In this document: in pieces, positions 24,611 through 35,314 of the stretch
Layout of the letters: each line of letters starts with the position of its first letter
Numbering within the stretch: position 1 is the stretch's first letter
Origin: Micromussa lordhowensis
Lineage: Eukaryota > Cnidaria > Anthozoa > Scleractinia > Lobophylliidae
Direction: 5' to 3'
Assembly (NCBI GenBank): GCA_964020085.1
Contig: OZ026597.1
Span: 14,749,515-14,813,514 of the forward strand
Length of the DNA stretch: 64,000 bases
Program-made: the position numbers and the translations under genes
Notes under the pieces: generated by a model
Told to the model about the DNA's origin: nothing
The model's input: the letters and a program-made list of their open reading frames with translations, nothing else
Databases searched by the model: none

Positions 24611-24829
24611 AACCCTCAATGTGTGACACCAACAACCCTTGCCTTTCCTGCTGCCCCTATCGTGGATGAGACAGCTACCCAGCTGTCATGCCCTAAAGAC
24701 ATCCCATTTGAGAAGGCAGTCACTTCAGCAGACCCTCCCCCTATGGCCTAAGGAGATCATCACGCATTTAAGACCCTCCTTCCCTGTTTTGTAGACTATG
24801 ACAATGAATTCTGACTTTCCTTTACACAT

Positions 24830-25115
24830 AACTTAGTTAGTTTCAAGTACATTTCACTATGTTCTTAGTTCCTGTTGTCTGGCATGCTATGTTTATTTGT
24901 TTGTAGGCTGCTTAAGGTCACAGTTACAAACGAAGAAATACAAAGTCACGCCAGTACCAGTCAGTGGTACTAGAGTTAAGCATGCTCTTACAATGTTGTT
25001 GTAGCATGGCACCTGATTCATTGCCTTGTTATTCGGCTCTTAGAAGTTTCACTGCTGTTTGATTAAAGCCTTACACGAACCAGTCGTGCGTTGTCTTATG
25101 TACATGTACTGCCAT
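24830..25115 (+). mobile_element. Possible 3' LTR of the gypsy-like element
   Basis: Sequence after pol ends with GATTAAAGCCTTACACGAAC and GTGCGTTGTC, the look of an LTR polyadenylation segment. No matching 5' copy remains in the window, so the boundaries are uncertain. Confidence 0.35.
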
Positions 25116-25126
25116 ATTCTAAATTT

Positions 25127-25166
25127 GAAATAAGCGCCCCGGGCACTAATTCAAGGATTTACAGTA
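25127..25166. repeat. AATAAGCGCCCC element, right arm
   Basis: AATAAGCGCCCCGGGCAC, then AAGGATTTACAGTA, is the inverse counterpart of the arm at 20437. Confidence 0.5.
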
Positions 25167-25690
25167 GTTGATGTCAGATGTTGTCAGTTTCAATCCATCT
25201 GTTACTGCTCAAGTTTGGGTTGGTTCTGTTTGGTTTGTTGAGATCCAGAATGAGTTATGGAGGGTCAGGTAGTTCTTGGCATCAGATCTTGTCAGGTTCA
25301 ATCCACCTATGTACATGTACATGTCCACGTATTGTCAGTCTGTCAAATCTACGCCAGTTCTGTTTAAAGTTCAAGTTTGTCAGTTGGTTTGATGAGGTCA
25401 TGAATAAGTCACTGAGAGGTGCAGGTAGTTACTGGCATCATGATTTTGTCAATTTCAATCCATCTATGTACATGTGCAATTATTGTTAGTCAGCCAAATT
25501 TGTTCTGGCTCTGGTTGTTGGTTGGTTGTTGAGATCAAGAATAAGTCGTTGGTAAGGTGCTAGTAGTTCCTGGTGACGGTTGTTGTCAATCTCAATTTAA
25601 CTGTAAACGTACATGTACAGGTATTCTTAAGAGGCTGGATCTGCATTGGCTCTGTTTGATGATAAAGTTTGTTGGTTTGTTGACATCATC
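25167..25690. repeat. Degenerate satellite, period roughly 110-155 bp
   Basis: CAATCCA(T/C)CTATGTACATG-like anchors recur at 25191, 25299, 25456 and 25593. Between them sit GTTGAGATC-AGAATAAGTC and AGGTGC-AGGTAGTT phrases. Related phrases occur at 10.0-10.2 kb. No coding capacity. Confidence 0.6.
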
Positions 25691-27689
25691 CCTCCATACC
25701 AATGCAAGCAGTCCACCAAACATTTTTAATTACAAGAACCTAGTCAAAGGCCAGGAAAGCTAAAATAAAGTAAAGCAGCAAACCTGAACAGGGGTTGTGG
25801 AACAACAGCTGGGTGAAAAACCTCCCCGTACGTCCACTTGCCCCTAGGAGGAAAACCCCGGGCCAGCTGTACCCCGTGTTCAAAGACCTCCCGGGCTGGG
25901 CCAAATAATACGAAATTAAAAAAGACAAACTATATGAATTTCAATCACATTTGTCACATGCAAGTCTTTTAAACTAATAAATGATCAAATAACTAAAAAT
26001 ATTTCATGTAACAATCTTAACTGAGTATATACTGACCAGTGTATAAAAGGATGTGTAGCATGAATATTTTGCAAAAGTTCATTTGAGGATATGATATCTT
26101 ACAGCCTAGCCTATAAAATTATTTCTGTGGAGAAAATATATAATTAAATGACAGCACTTTTGAAAGAAAAAAGCAAGGAAAAAGGTGTACAGAAAAGCCA
26201 ATTAGTTTAGAAGTGCAGATAATTTGAAATTTACCGGGAATGTGGAATTAGATCAATTTTTACATAACTATTTGGTATGTAATATGGAGCAAAAGTTTGT
26301 TTGGTTACATTTTTAAATTTTACATCTGTCTTTTGGGGATATTTGAAGGGAAATCACAAAACTCACCAAAATGTAAACCTTGCAAACAGTTCATGCCACA
26401 CATGGTATTCAAACATTTAGTTTTAAACTTTTTTTATATAAATTTTGCGTTTTGCTATTTATGTCGATACCACAAACCATGTTATCTTGTCTTGGTGGTT
26501 CATCTTAAAGCGTCCTCTTTCATGTCTAGCCAGCTGTCTTTTTCCTTGTCTCTCCAAGTCCATGCTGTCTTATGATGCTCTTTGCCTGGTCTAACATCCT
26601 GTGATGAAACAACCATGATGATAGGTTACATGTACAACAAATATTTCTGGTTAAGTCAACAATGGCCGTAAGGTGGGGTTTTTGTGTTTTTGTGCTGATA
26701 CATGTATATGATTGTATATTGGTCCAGAAAAAGGAAAACAATACATTTTTCATCAAGCACAATCAATTGCCAGCTGCATGGTTAATATTGAAATATTCTT
26801 AATTTTCAATTATAATCTATGATAGACATGTCACGATACGAGCCACTGCCCATTTTTTTCATGTTCTTACTGCTTGGTGACGTTTATATGATTGTTGTTA
26901 CCAACAATTCTTGTTTGGGATCAGGCTTATTAAATTTACTTTGTTTTCAGCCATGTGTAGGAGAGGAAATGAAAAGTAATAAAATGTTTCTTACATGTAT
27001 GTACAGACAAGCCAGCATGTCCAGGATATTGATCTGTGCTGGCCAGCAGTTCAGAGCGGAAAAATGTAATAAGCACACGCAAGTATTGACTGCGCGCCAG
27101 GCTCTAGGTTTGAAAAAAATTGGCGGGAATTTTGCCAATCGTGTAAACAAAAAAAGTTTTATACGCTTTAACAATTTTCCCGGTAAGCAGCAACATTTTC
27201 ACATCATTAATGGAAAGCCCCATATTGTTTTCATGGGGAATCAATTTTTTTCGGCAAAATTAACCTAAAGAAGGTTTTCGAACCCTTTATTTCCCCACAG
27301 TATACAAGAAATTTTGGTGCGAAGACACATTTTTTCCACACGCTCTTTACATATTGTACACACCACTGAATATATAAGCAAGAGAGCCTCTCAGCAGGAT
27401 GGGGGAGTTTCTTTACCTGAACTGTTTTCTTGCCCATTTAGACCTTTCCCCACCCTCACTAACTGCCCCTGGGTCTCCGAGGATGGAGCCTTGTTTTCTT
27501 AACAGTGAAATGCAGAAAAAAATTAATGCTTGCCCAAGTGTTCTCTGTTTTCACCGGTCATGTGATCAAAACTAAAAATTGTAACCATTCAATAAAAATA
27601 AAGTCAAGAATCTGGTATATGATGGATGGTTGATATGTCAATAACCTTGCAAGGAATTAGGTCTCTGCTGTTTTTCATGCGCATGTTAT
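25691..27689. other. 2 kb non-coding, nothing firm
   Basis: A 149-codon plus frame at 26819-27268 has no recognisable domain and unremarkable composition, so I do not call it. TACATGTA occurs near 26628, 26700 and 26993. Confidence 0.4.
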
Positions 27690-28150
27690 TCAAAGAAGTG
27701 TTTCACCCAAATTTATAGGACTTTGTATGGAGATATCATGTTGGTGCCCCTCAGAGGGGTACAAGCATGGCGGCCAAAGAGTAACGGAAACATCTGTCAT
27801 TGATTTTTGCAATTGAAATGGAAAATTAGTATTAGAGTTCTGAAACATTGAAATATTAAATACTTCGTCTAGTGCAAGAACTGTTTGTGCGATCAGTTAG
27901 CAAAAGCTAAGCAATAACTCATCTTTTGACCTATGCAACAGCCTTCTCGGGCCGCCATTTTAATGTCACACAATGCAAAAGCTTGGAAATTCAAATGTGC
28001 TCTATTACAATACGAAGAACCCTGTCAAGCTAAAACATAGTAAAATGTCAAGTTCCTAAAGGGTCTTTTAGCTGATGAAACTAAAACTTCAGAAGGAAAG
28101 GTATTTTTTCATTTTGGAATATGACTACGTCACATGAAAACCAAGAATAA
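27690..28150. repeat. Dispersed repeat shared with 42940-43355
   Basis: AAATTTATAG, TATGGAGAT, a GGGGTAC..GGCGGCC segment and finally GTCACATGAAAACCAAGAATA occur in the same order near 42958-43351. It is an old interspersed repeat of about 400-460 bp. The terminal phrase also recurs at 45263. Confidence 0.55.
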
Positions 28151-28832
28151 ATAAATCAACTGAGCGGCATTCTCGTGTACCTTATTAGCAGTCCACTATT
28201 CTTTCCACCATTGCAGGCCCATTAATTGAAGCTTGCATTATTACCTGAGCCTGCAAGTAGGGCTAGGGATGCGCAGAAAGCTGCGCAGTACGTTTTTCCG
28301 CTCTGAAGGTCAGCAGTGCTTATGGAGACCCCTACTTGTACATCTATTTCAAATGTCAGTAGTAAGACATTCCAAAGCAAGGTGAGCCTGGTAGAGATTC
28401 TCCCAGGCACAAATTGCTTTGCATGAGATTTGATCAGGAAGGTCTGACAAACAGGGTTACAAGTATATTTACCTGGTTGCTAAAGGACTGTCCACTGCCA
28501 TTTCAAGCTAATGTGCACTGACTGCCTATTAGGTTTTTCCACTATCTGTAGATACTTCATCCATGTGCTTGTCCATCCAGATTGGTTCACTGTTTGTCCA
28601 AAGATTCGTTCTGTCCATCTAATGTTGATAATGTACATCTAAGCTGTAATGAAATACATAAAGAAAGGGTCTTATCGGTGGTTAAATTCTCAGCACCTCA
28701 GACCAATGGTTATAATTGTTAGAAAAAGCAATCACAGTGCAGTAATTCAATACCCATGGCCAGAAATTACAAAATGTATGTTCACAAATGATGAACTGAT
28801 ACTTGTTATATTAGTGAATGTATTTAACAACA

Positions 28833-29027
28833 GTCAACTCTCTCGTAAGTGGGAACCCTAGGGAACTGGAAAAGGTGTCTGTTAGTAGAGCTGTCTGCTT
28901 ACAAGAATTATTCCGACAACACAAAGTTTGACTGGGAGGTAAAAATGGGATTTCAAAACAGTGTCCATAAGTACATGTAGAGCTGTTCGCTTGCAAGAGT
29001 GTCTGTTAGCTGAGAGTTGACTGTAAC
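28833..29027. mobile_element. Tigger/pogo-like terminal fragment or MITE
   Basis: CAGTCAACTCTCTCGTAAGTG at the left and GCTGAGAGTTGACTG at the right are inverse ends. The body repeats GTGTCTGTTAG and AGAGCTGT(C/T)(T/C)GCTT. The CAGTCAACTCTC start with stepwise GTCTGTTAG repeats matches pogo/Tigger-type ends and the copy at 43436. Confidence 0.6.
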
Positions 29028-29577
29028 AAACTTTAAGACACAAGAACTTTCCAGTAAGAAAGTGAACATAATAACCATAATTAAACAACTTTAAAAATGT
29101 TCTGCTAGTATATGAACAACAAGGACCTGACATATCACAGACTAATGTTTTAGTCTTTCCAGTCATTCTTTGAATGTAATCACTATCTGTCTGGCTTGTT
29201 TCTCTGAACAAAGATCCCTGAGCCACCTTTTTTACCTGCCAGTGTCTACCAGGAAAGCTGATAAATTGGAATATACTTGCAAGCAAATGTTATGTACCTT
29301 GTTAGCAAAGGTTGGCATATCTTAGACGGTCCCCTGTGGCATTTCTTCAGTCTGCATTGTGTCCTTTCTCCCTTATTCTTCACCTCATGTCTTGATTATT
29401 CACATCTATCCAGTCCCTCCTAGGTTGACAAAAAAGTGTACAGTGTGTACTTATACTTAAATTTAACATCCGAGGCAAGTTATTACTGTTAAAATAATTA
29501 TTAACTTTCCCTCTGTCATGGACACATGATTTCACACCAAATTTTCTGCTAAATTTATCATTACATACCCTAATCCT

Positions 29578-29866
29578 TAGGAGGAGGAGGAGGAGGAGGA
29601 GGAGGAGAAGGAGGAGGGAAAAATATAGAATTGTGGAGGGGGAAGAGGGAAAACGATAGAATTGAGGAGGAGGAGAAGGAGGGAAAACAATAGAATTAAG
29701 GAGGGGTGGAGGAGGAGGAGGAGGAAGAAAAGGAGGAAAAACAGGAGGAAGTGGAGGAGGCAGAGGAGGAGGAAAACAATAGAATTGAGGAGGAGAAGGA
29801 GATCGAAAAGGAGGAGGGGGAGGAGGAGGAGGAGGAGGAGGAGGAGGAGGAGGAGGAGGGAAAACA
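29578..29866. repeat. GGA microsatellite with TAGAATTG interruptions
   Basis: Long (GGA)n tracts are broken several times by AACAATAGAATTGAGGAGG. A related array lies at 38050-38200 in the same orientation. Long poly-Pro, poly-Leu and poly-Arg frames on both strands are repeat artefacts. Confidence 0.95.
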
Positions 29867-30145
29867 ATAGAATCGTTTCCCAAATCTCCCCGTTCCTTTT
29901 GCTATGTTGTGTTCAATCGGTTCAAGTCTTAGATTTTATATCACGACATTATCGATTCCTGGCGTAAAGGCATTTACAAGTTGAGCTTCAATTTCCCAAT
30001 CGATATAATTGGAAAAACGTCAACGTTGTTGGATTTTGAAACAAAGTTGAAGGATTTAAAGTAAACAGTCTAAACTGTTCTCTTAGAAGAAGGCACTTGA
30101 CTGAGACCTAGAAGGAAACGACCAAGTTAAATCTATTAATGTTTC

Positions 30146-30605
30146 AAAATCCGTGAAATCCGTCTTTTCCGCCGTGTTTAGTAAAAAGGTTAACATAACT
30201 GCCTACCAGCACTGGAAGTTTCTACTGAAGCTTTTTCCTATTAATGGCGGAAAGGACGGATTTTGCGGATTGGTTTTTAATTTGTTTTATTTAATACTTC
30301 TCTTTAAAACTGTAAGTAAAATATTATTATTTATATATTATATATATAAATAATAATATTCTACTTACAGTTTTTAAGAGAAGTAAAATATTATTATTTA
30401 TATATTATTATATATAAAAATAATAATATTCTACTTACGGTTTTAAAGAGAAGTATTAAATAAAACAAATTAAAAACAAATCCGCAAAATCCGTCCTTTC
30501 CGCCGTTAATAGGAAAAAGCTCCAGCAGAAACTTCCAGTACTGGGAGGCAGTTGGGATGAAACTTTCTTTTGATCACAGCGGAAAGATTGGATTTCACGG
30601 ATTTT
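30146..30605. mobile_element. 460-bp palindromic element
   Basis: The outer ends AAAATCCGTGAAATCCGTC and its inverse start arms of about 200 bp that stay complementary through GGCGGAAAGGACGGATTTTG and AATACTTCTCTTTAAAAC. The centre is AT-rich, with repeated AATATTATTATTTATATATT blocks that fold on themselves. It could form a cruciform or long hairpin RNA. No open frame. Confidence 0.85.
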
Positions 30606-31074
30606 GCGAACATGCTCAGATTAATTTTTATATCTCCCTGTAAAATGTAAGCATAACATTTTGCTCCTTTACTGATTGGCCTTGGAATATACAAGATTTT
30701 ACTTATCTCTGGTTTGTTTATTCTAGTTTCAACTGTTTTGATTGAATCACATCCTACATTTGCAGTGACTTGAAAGACGTTACACCTTTCTTAAAAAAAT
30801 CACTGACATTTTTACGTCACTTATCTACCTTCCCCAATATCAAGCTGAGAACCGTCTCAGTTTATTTATTCTCGTTCGTTTCTTTAACACGAGTCTTGAT
30901 AATAGTGAAATACACGATGAAAACACGCCGCTGTATATGATATTTTCTCAACTCTTTTCGCTTGCCCCATTAGTTCTGGTTGATGTTGTTGTTAGTCCCT
31001 ACTGGGACCATGTGTAGTCAGTATTTCCTAAATTCCTCTCCAACGAATTTACCGTCATTGTGGCTTGTTGTTAA

Positions 31075-31440
31075 TCGAGTTTATTATTTGGAGTAAAACA
31101 CCTGTTGATTGCTGACCAGCGCAAATATTAATGCACGAGTCATGAGCCTAAATTCGGGAAAGTAATGAATGAGAAAATTCGTCTACAAAAGTAACTGTAA
31201 ATAGTCTAAAAACTGATTGCGTATCACAATTGGCTGACTCAAAATCTCACTGTTGCTTCGTTACCTACTTTATTGTTTCCTGTGAAAGAGCTGTTGATAG
31301 CTGACCGGTGCGACAAAAAATGGCATTGACATGAAGATTACGTCGCGAGAAAAGTCGTGTAGAAAACTCACAGGAGAGCACCAGCGAACTGAAAACGTGT
31401 CACAATTGGCCATTTAAAGCAAATAATTACGTCTTCTGTT
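31075..31440. repeat. Diverged ~190-bp tandem duplication
   Basis: TTTATTATTTGGAGTAAAAC..CTGTTGATTGCTGACCAGCG (31078-) and TTTATTGTTTCCTGTGAAAG..CTGTTGATAGCTGACCGGTG (31269-) align. Each is followed by a copy of CACAATTGGC. It lies directly upstream of the helicase gene and may be its promoter region or the left end of the element. Confidence 0.5.
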
Positions 31441-31538
31441 GATTGCATTTTGTGTGGTATAATTATTCCCGAGAACTTCACAAGTCTTCTCTCTATAAAA
31501 GCAAAACACGTTTCAGGGCTTACATTGTCGTCCAGGAT

Positions 31539-31738
31539 GCAGAGGGCTCGTTATCCATGCCGTCAACTAAACAGCAGGACGATAAAAAGCGCTGCGTTGT
31601 GTTACTTGAGCCCGGTAGTTTTGGGAAAATGTAGTATTATCAGTGCAAAGTGTGCTTGCAAGGTTCAGGAAGAGGGTTTTGAAAGTGCGTGGAATGGCGT
31701 GTGTCGAACTAGAGATGCCTGTGATAAAGCTCTGAAAG
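31539..31738 (+). other. Possible first coding exon of the helicase gene
   Basis: An open frame from ATG at 31539 (MQRARYPCRQLNSRT) runs into a canonical donor, AAAG|GTTTGT, at 31739. The phase does not join exon 2 in frame through this donor; a weaker donor at 31749 (AT|GTGTGTG) would. The exon is therefore tentative; it could be mutated, use another donor, or be 5' untranslated. Confidence 0.35.
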
Positions 31739-31876
31739 GTTTGTTTATGTGTGTGCTCTTTTTAAATTTCGAGCTTTTCTGTCGTTGTTTGGGTGGAATA
31801 AATTGATGCAGATTCAGTGAATAATAGCTTGTTTCGTCTATTTTGCGGGCATGAAGAATGTCGCATTCTTTTTCAG

Positions 31877-34800
31877 CTCCATTAGCACCAAAAGTCTAAA
31901 GAAGGAACAAAGCAGGAAAAAAGCGCATGCCGAAGAAGAGAGGAGCGACGATGCAGACGATTTTCCGGATTTGAGTCAACACGGCAATTCAACAAGCCAA
32001 GAATGGGTTGCAAGTCATGCCCCAATCATTAATCAGAAGCTGTGTCCATGTGTGAGTTACTGGATCGCTCTGACCACGCCAAATGGAGCACCGTGTAGTC
32101 CTCTTGTTATCCATCGGGCCCTCCTGGAGTGCAACGTGGATGTCTTCGCAAATCAGGTAACAACTTTATTCAAATCGTAAATTTGACATAAGTGACACTA
32201 ATCAGTGATAAAGTGTAATAGCTCTTTTCCTACCTTATTATGAGGCATTAAACACCAAAAAAGCAAATACAGGCTTTACAGTAAACATATAAGTGCCCAA
32301 GATAATTCCAACGGTTAGATTCTACAACTTTTTTTTATGAAATATGAAATAATGTAACTCGAGCGTGGGACCTGGAAAAAGTTACATTATTTCATATTTC
32401 ACATATATTTACTGAGCTGCAATTTCACCATCACTTGTTTATCAACTTTTATTTAGCCTGGAATTTCAAAGTACGCTAACGTTGAATTTCCTCGGTACCT
32501 AAAATTACTGATCACTTGTTCACCAGCCGAATGCTGGTTATTATGAAAGAACCGGAATCAACTTGTTAAATATTTCTCGATCTTAGGTCCCCTGCCACGA
32601 GGCTAAAGAGACCGGAGCGATGAAAGAGCTTTTTAAAGTCCTTAAAGACCACAAGAACCCGTTTATGGAGGAGCTAGTGAGTTCGTCTTACCAGTATTGC
32701 TTTCGTGATGAATTTGAAAGTTTCGTGGGGGACGCCGATTCAGTGGATCTCGACGAATGCGGCACGGAGAACGTAGTCCGAATCTGTCTTGTCAACCCCT
32801 CGTTTTATTCCAGTCTTTCGTGGGCTTTGAGGAAACTTCAACATGCAAAACTGGTCATCGACCAGTTTGGCTTCCAATTAGACGGCTCGGATGTTCCAAG
32901 AGAGAATGAAATCGTCGACGAACAGGCAAGATTGTCCGATAAACTAACAGTGCTTGTTAATGACATTGGCATCGCCATGAAAAGGCTGGGCTACGCTTTG
33001 TACGGTGGAAAAGTGTACAAGAAATGCGACAAGGCAAAGTACACCTATTCCTATAAGTGCGAGGTGGAGGCGTTCATTAATAGTTTGGCGGCGAACGAGT
33101 CTTTCAAGGCGCGACTCCTAAAGGACATGAAGAAAGTCATCGATATCCTAGCCAACCCGCACTGCGAGGTCATTCGACCACTTTGTGTAGATTATAATTT
33201 GATTGAGGTGAACGACGGTAAGTGCTGGTCAGTCAGGGAGCGTCGTTTCCTGGAGAATGCGATCGCGGACAAGGACATTGGTCATGTTACACCACGTGCG
33301 TTTAGCTCGGTCGATCCAACAAGAGAGCCAGAACCGAAGTATTTCAAAGACATTTTGGAAAACAGTCTCGCAGAAGCTGAAATTGAGGAATTTTGCGAAG
33401 ATTTCTTGAGGCTCTTGAATTACAATCAAAAGAAACACAAAGACAAAGTTCCTTGCCTTATTGGTGCCGCTAATAGTGGAAAGACGAGTTTATTTCAACC
33501 TATTCTAGGCATGGTACATCATGGCAACATAGCAACTATCACTAAACAGCGCGTCTTCAATAAGGCCATGATCAATCACTTCACAGAAGTAATATTCGTG
33601 GACGAAGCGAGTCCTTCCACACTAGATATAGATGATTGGAAAATCCTAACGCAGGGCGGTTACACAGCCTGTGACATCAAGTATCAAACGGCTAAGTCAT
33701 TTATTAACCGTTGCCCGATGCTTTTAACAGCGCAACAGAAACTTGAATTCGGGCCAGAGGACCAAGCAGCAATGGACCGCAGGCTAAAGAACTACGTCTT
33801 CAAGAGTTTGCCTAACCCAAAAAAGAAAGCAGCAGAGTGGCTCAGAAAGCACTCCATGGATTGTGTTGTGTGGGCCTCGACGAAAGCGCGTCCGAAGACG
33901 GACCAAGAAGAAAGCTCTGGCAGCAGCTTGGGAGAAGAGCAAATCGGTGACGGCGTTCTTAAAGACGAAGAGAAGGACGCTTTACGAACGCTGCTTATGG
34001 CAGAAGTCTGGACTGGCACTGTTGACGAGACAGGCGAGAGAACAGGCACAACAGCCGACGCTGGCAGTGAGAATACAGTCACCTCTGATGACGACCAGTG
34101 TATTCGTAACTTGAGGAGAGCACTTGGGCAATCTTCCACAGGCTCCCTGCGACATAGGCAAATTGCCGGCATCTTGCACACGGGCGTCAGAGAGAAGGAG
34201 GACGAGAATCGGCGTAGACGTGAACTACATAAGGCAAGACGATCTTTCCTGACAGAGAGGGGAGTCACCAGCGAGATTGCCGAACTGTTGCCAGAAGACC
34301 CCGACGCAGCGATGCCAAGTCAAATCCAAAGACAACTGCAGAAACACTGCGACCAACAAGTAGCACACCAAGAGCAAGAACGACGCGAGAAAGCCCGTAG
34401 AGCGTTCGAAGGCACCTGGATAAGAGCTACCGAGGTCGAGCTGAAGAACTGCTGCGACAAATATCAAAGCAGTAGCGATCCCACAGTTCGCGCTAACGCC
34501 AAAGAATGGATGAAGGTCCTGTGCGACAAGCTAAAAAGGCACCACGAGTCCTTTGGCACTTTCAACACTGCCGAGGCTGTCCAAGAACGAATCAAGGTAT
34601 GCACCGGTCTTGAACTGATGAGGGAAGAGCACCAGCACCTGGTCACAAGCGTTGCTGAAAGGCTGCCTGTGTTGCTTAGGCCTGTTCTCAGTTCCGACAA
34701 AGAGGGAGTAAACCAACATGCATATGAGGCGGATGAGGAATGCAGTATTTTCATCACTCAGCAGTGTAATGACGCACAAGAGACGGTAGAGGTAGAGAGC

Positions 34801-34995
34801 ATTTTCATCACTCCCCTTCCGAGCACAAGTGGTGCGTCTACAACTCATTCAAGCTTCGAGGACTGCGCAGTCTCTGATTCACTACTTCGAGCTAGCACTA
34901 CCAACAAGAAGAAGAGGAAAAGGCAATCCAACAGTCAACGAGTACCCAAAAAATCCCAGAACGTTCTAACTAAATACTTTACCAGTCAAAAGTAA
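31877..34995 (+). CDS. NS1-like SF3 helicase with NLS and PIP motif (spliced)
   Basis: Exon 31877-32156 joins exon 32587-34995 through a phase-0 GT..AG intron (CAG|GTAACA .. CTTAG|GTC). The frame stays open upstream of the ATG at 32620 to the acceptor, which supports splicing. Numbering from that ATG (791 residues), a superfamily 3 helicase/ATPase core has Walker A G282-AANSGKT, Walker B VIFVDEA (D328, E329), a sensor-1-like segment CPMLLTAQ around 365-372 and an arginine-finger-like DRR (386-388). This is the parvovirus NS1 style of SF3. No HUH nickase motif is seen. A Lys/Arg/Glu-rich region follows. The C-terminus has an NLS-like KKKRKR (763-768) and QNVLTKYF (780-787), a textbook PIP box. 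It is convergent with the recombinase gene at 35315-37030. I infer a replication helicase for a mobile element; the NS1 family link is established knowledge, the role is inference. Confidence 0.85.
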
Positions 34996-35314
34996 AAGCA
35001 GTTTTTGTTTTCTCGTAAGATAGGCCGTAATATAGAGTGGTCGTCTCCGGTGGTGTGATACTTCCCCACATTAAGTAAATAGGATTAAGCAATCAGAACG
35101 CTACATGTACCAATAAGAACTAGTTACAAGAATAAGTTTTTGAGTCCAAGAAATTCAAGTTTATCTGACAATTTAATCATCTATAAAACGCATTCCGTAC
35201 ATCAGTGTGTTAACAAGCTAGCTGTTGTTCAAATTTTCATAATTAAATGGTCCAGTTTCCACTGCATTTTAGTTGGTGCGCATTTGTTGTTTCTTTCCAG
35301 TTGAATTGGTATAG
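34996..35314. other. Convergent intergenic region of the helicase/recombinase pair
   Basis: The 319 bp between the two stop codons holds no open frame and no canonical AATAAA close to either gene. One TACATGTA lies near 35102. Confidence 0.5.

Noticed and set aside
26819..27268. 149-codon plus frame
   Set aside because: No domain, no homologous motif, and composition like surrounding non-coding DNA.
29380..29967. Long poly-Pro/Leu (minus) and poly-Arg (plus) open frames
   Set aside because: They are translations of the GGA microsatellite; frames are open on both strands only because of the repeat.
31877..34995. Endogenised parvovirus instead of a transposon gene
   Set aside because: The SF3 core is NS1-like, but no HUH nickase motif or capsid gene is seen, an intron is present, and the partner gene is a tyrosine recombinase. 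It is kept only as a remote alternative.
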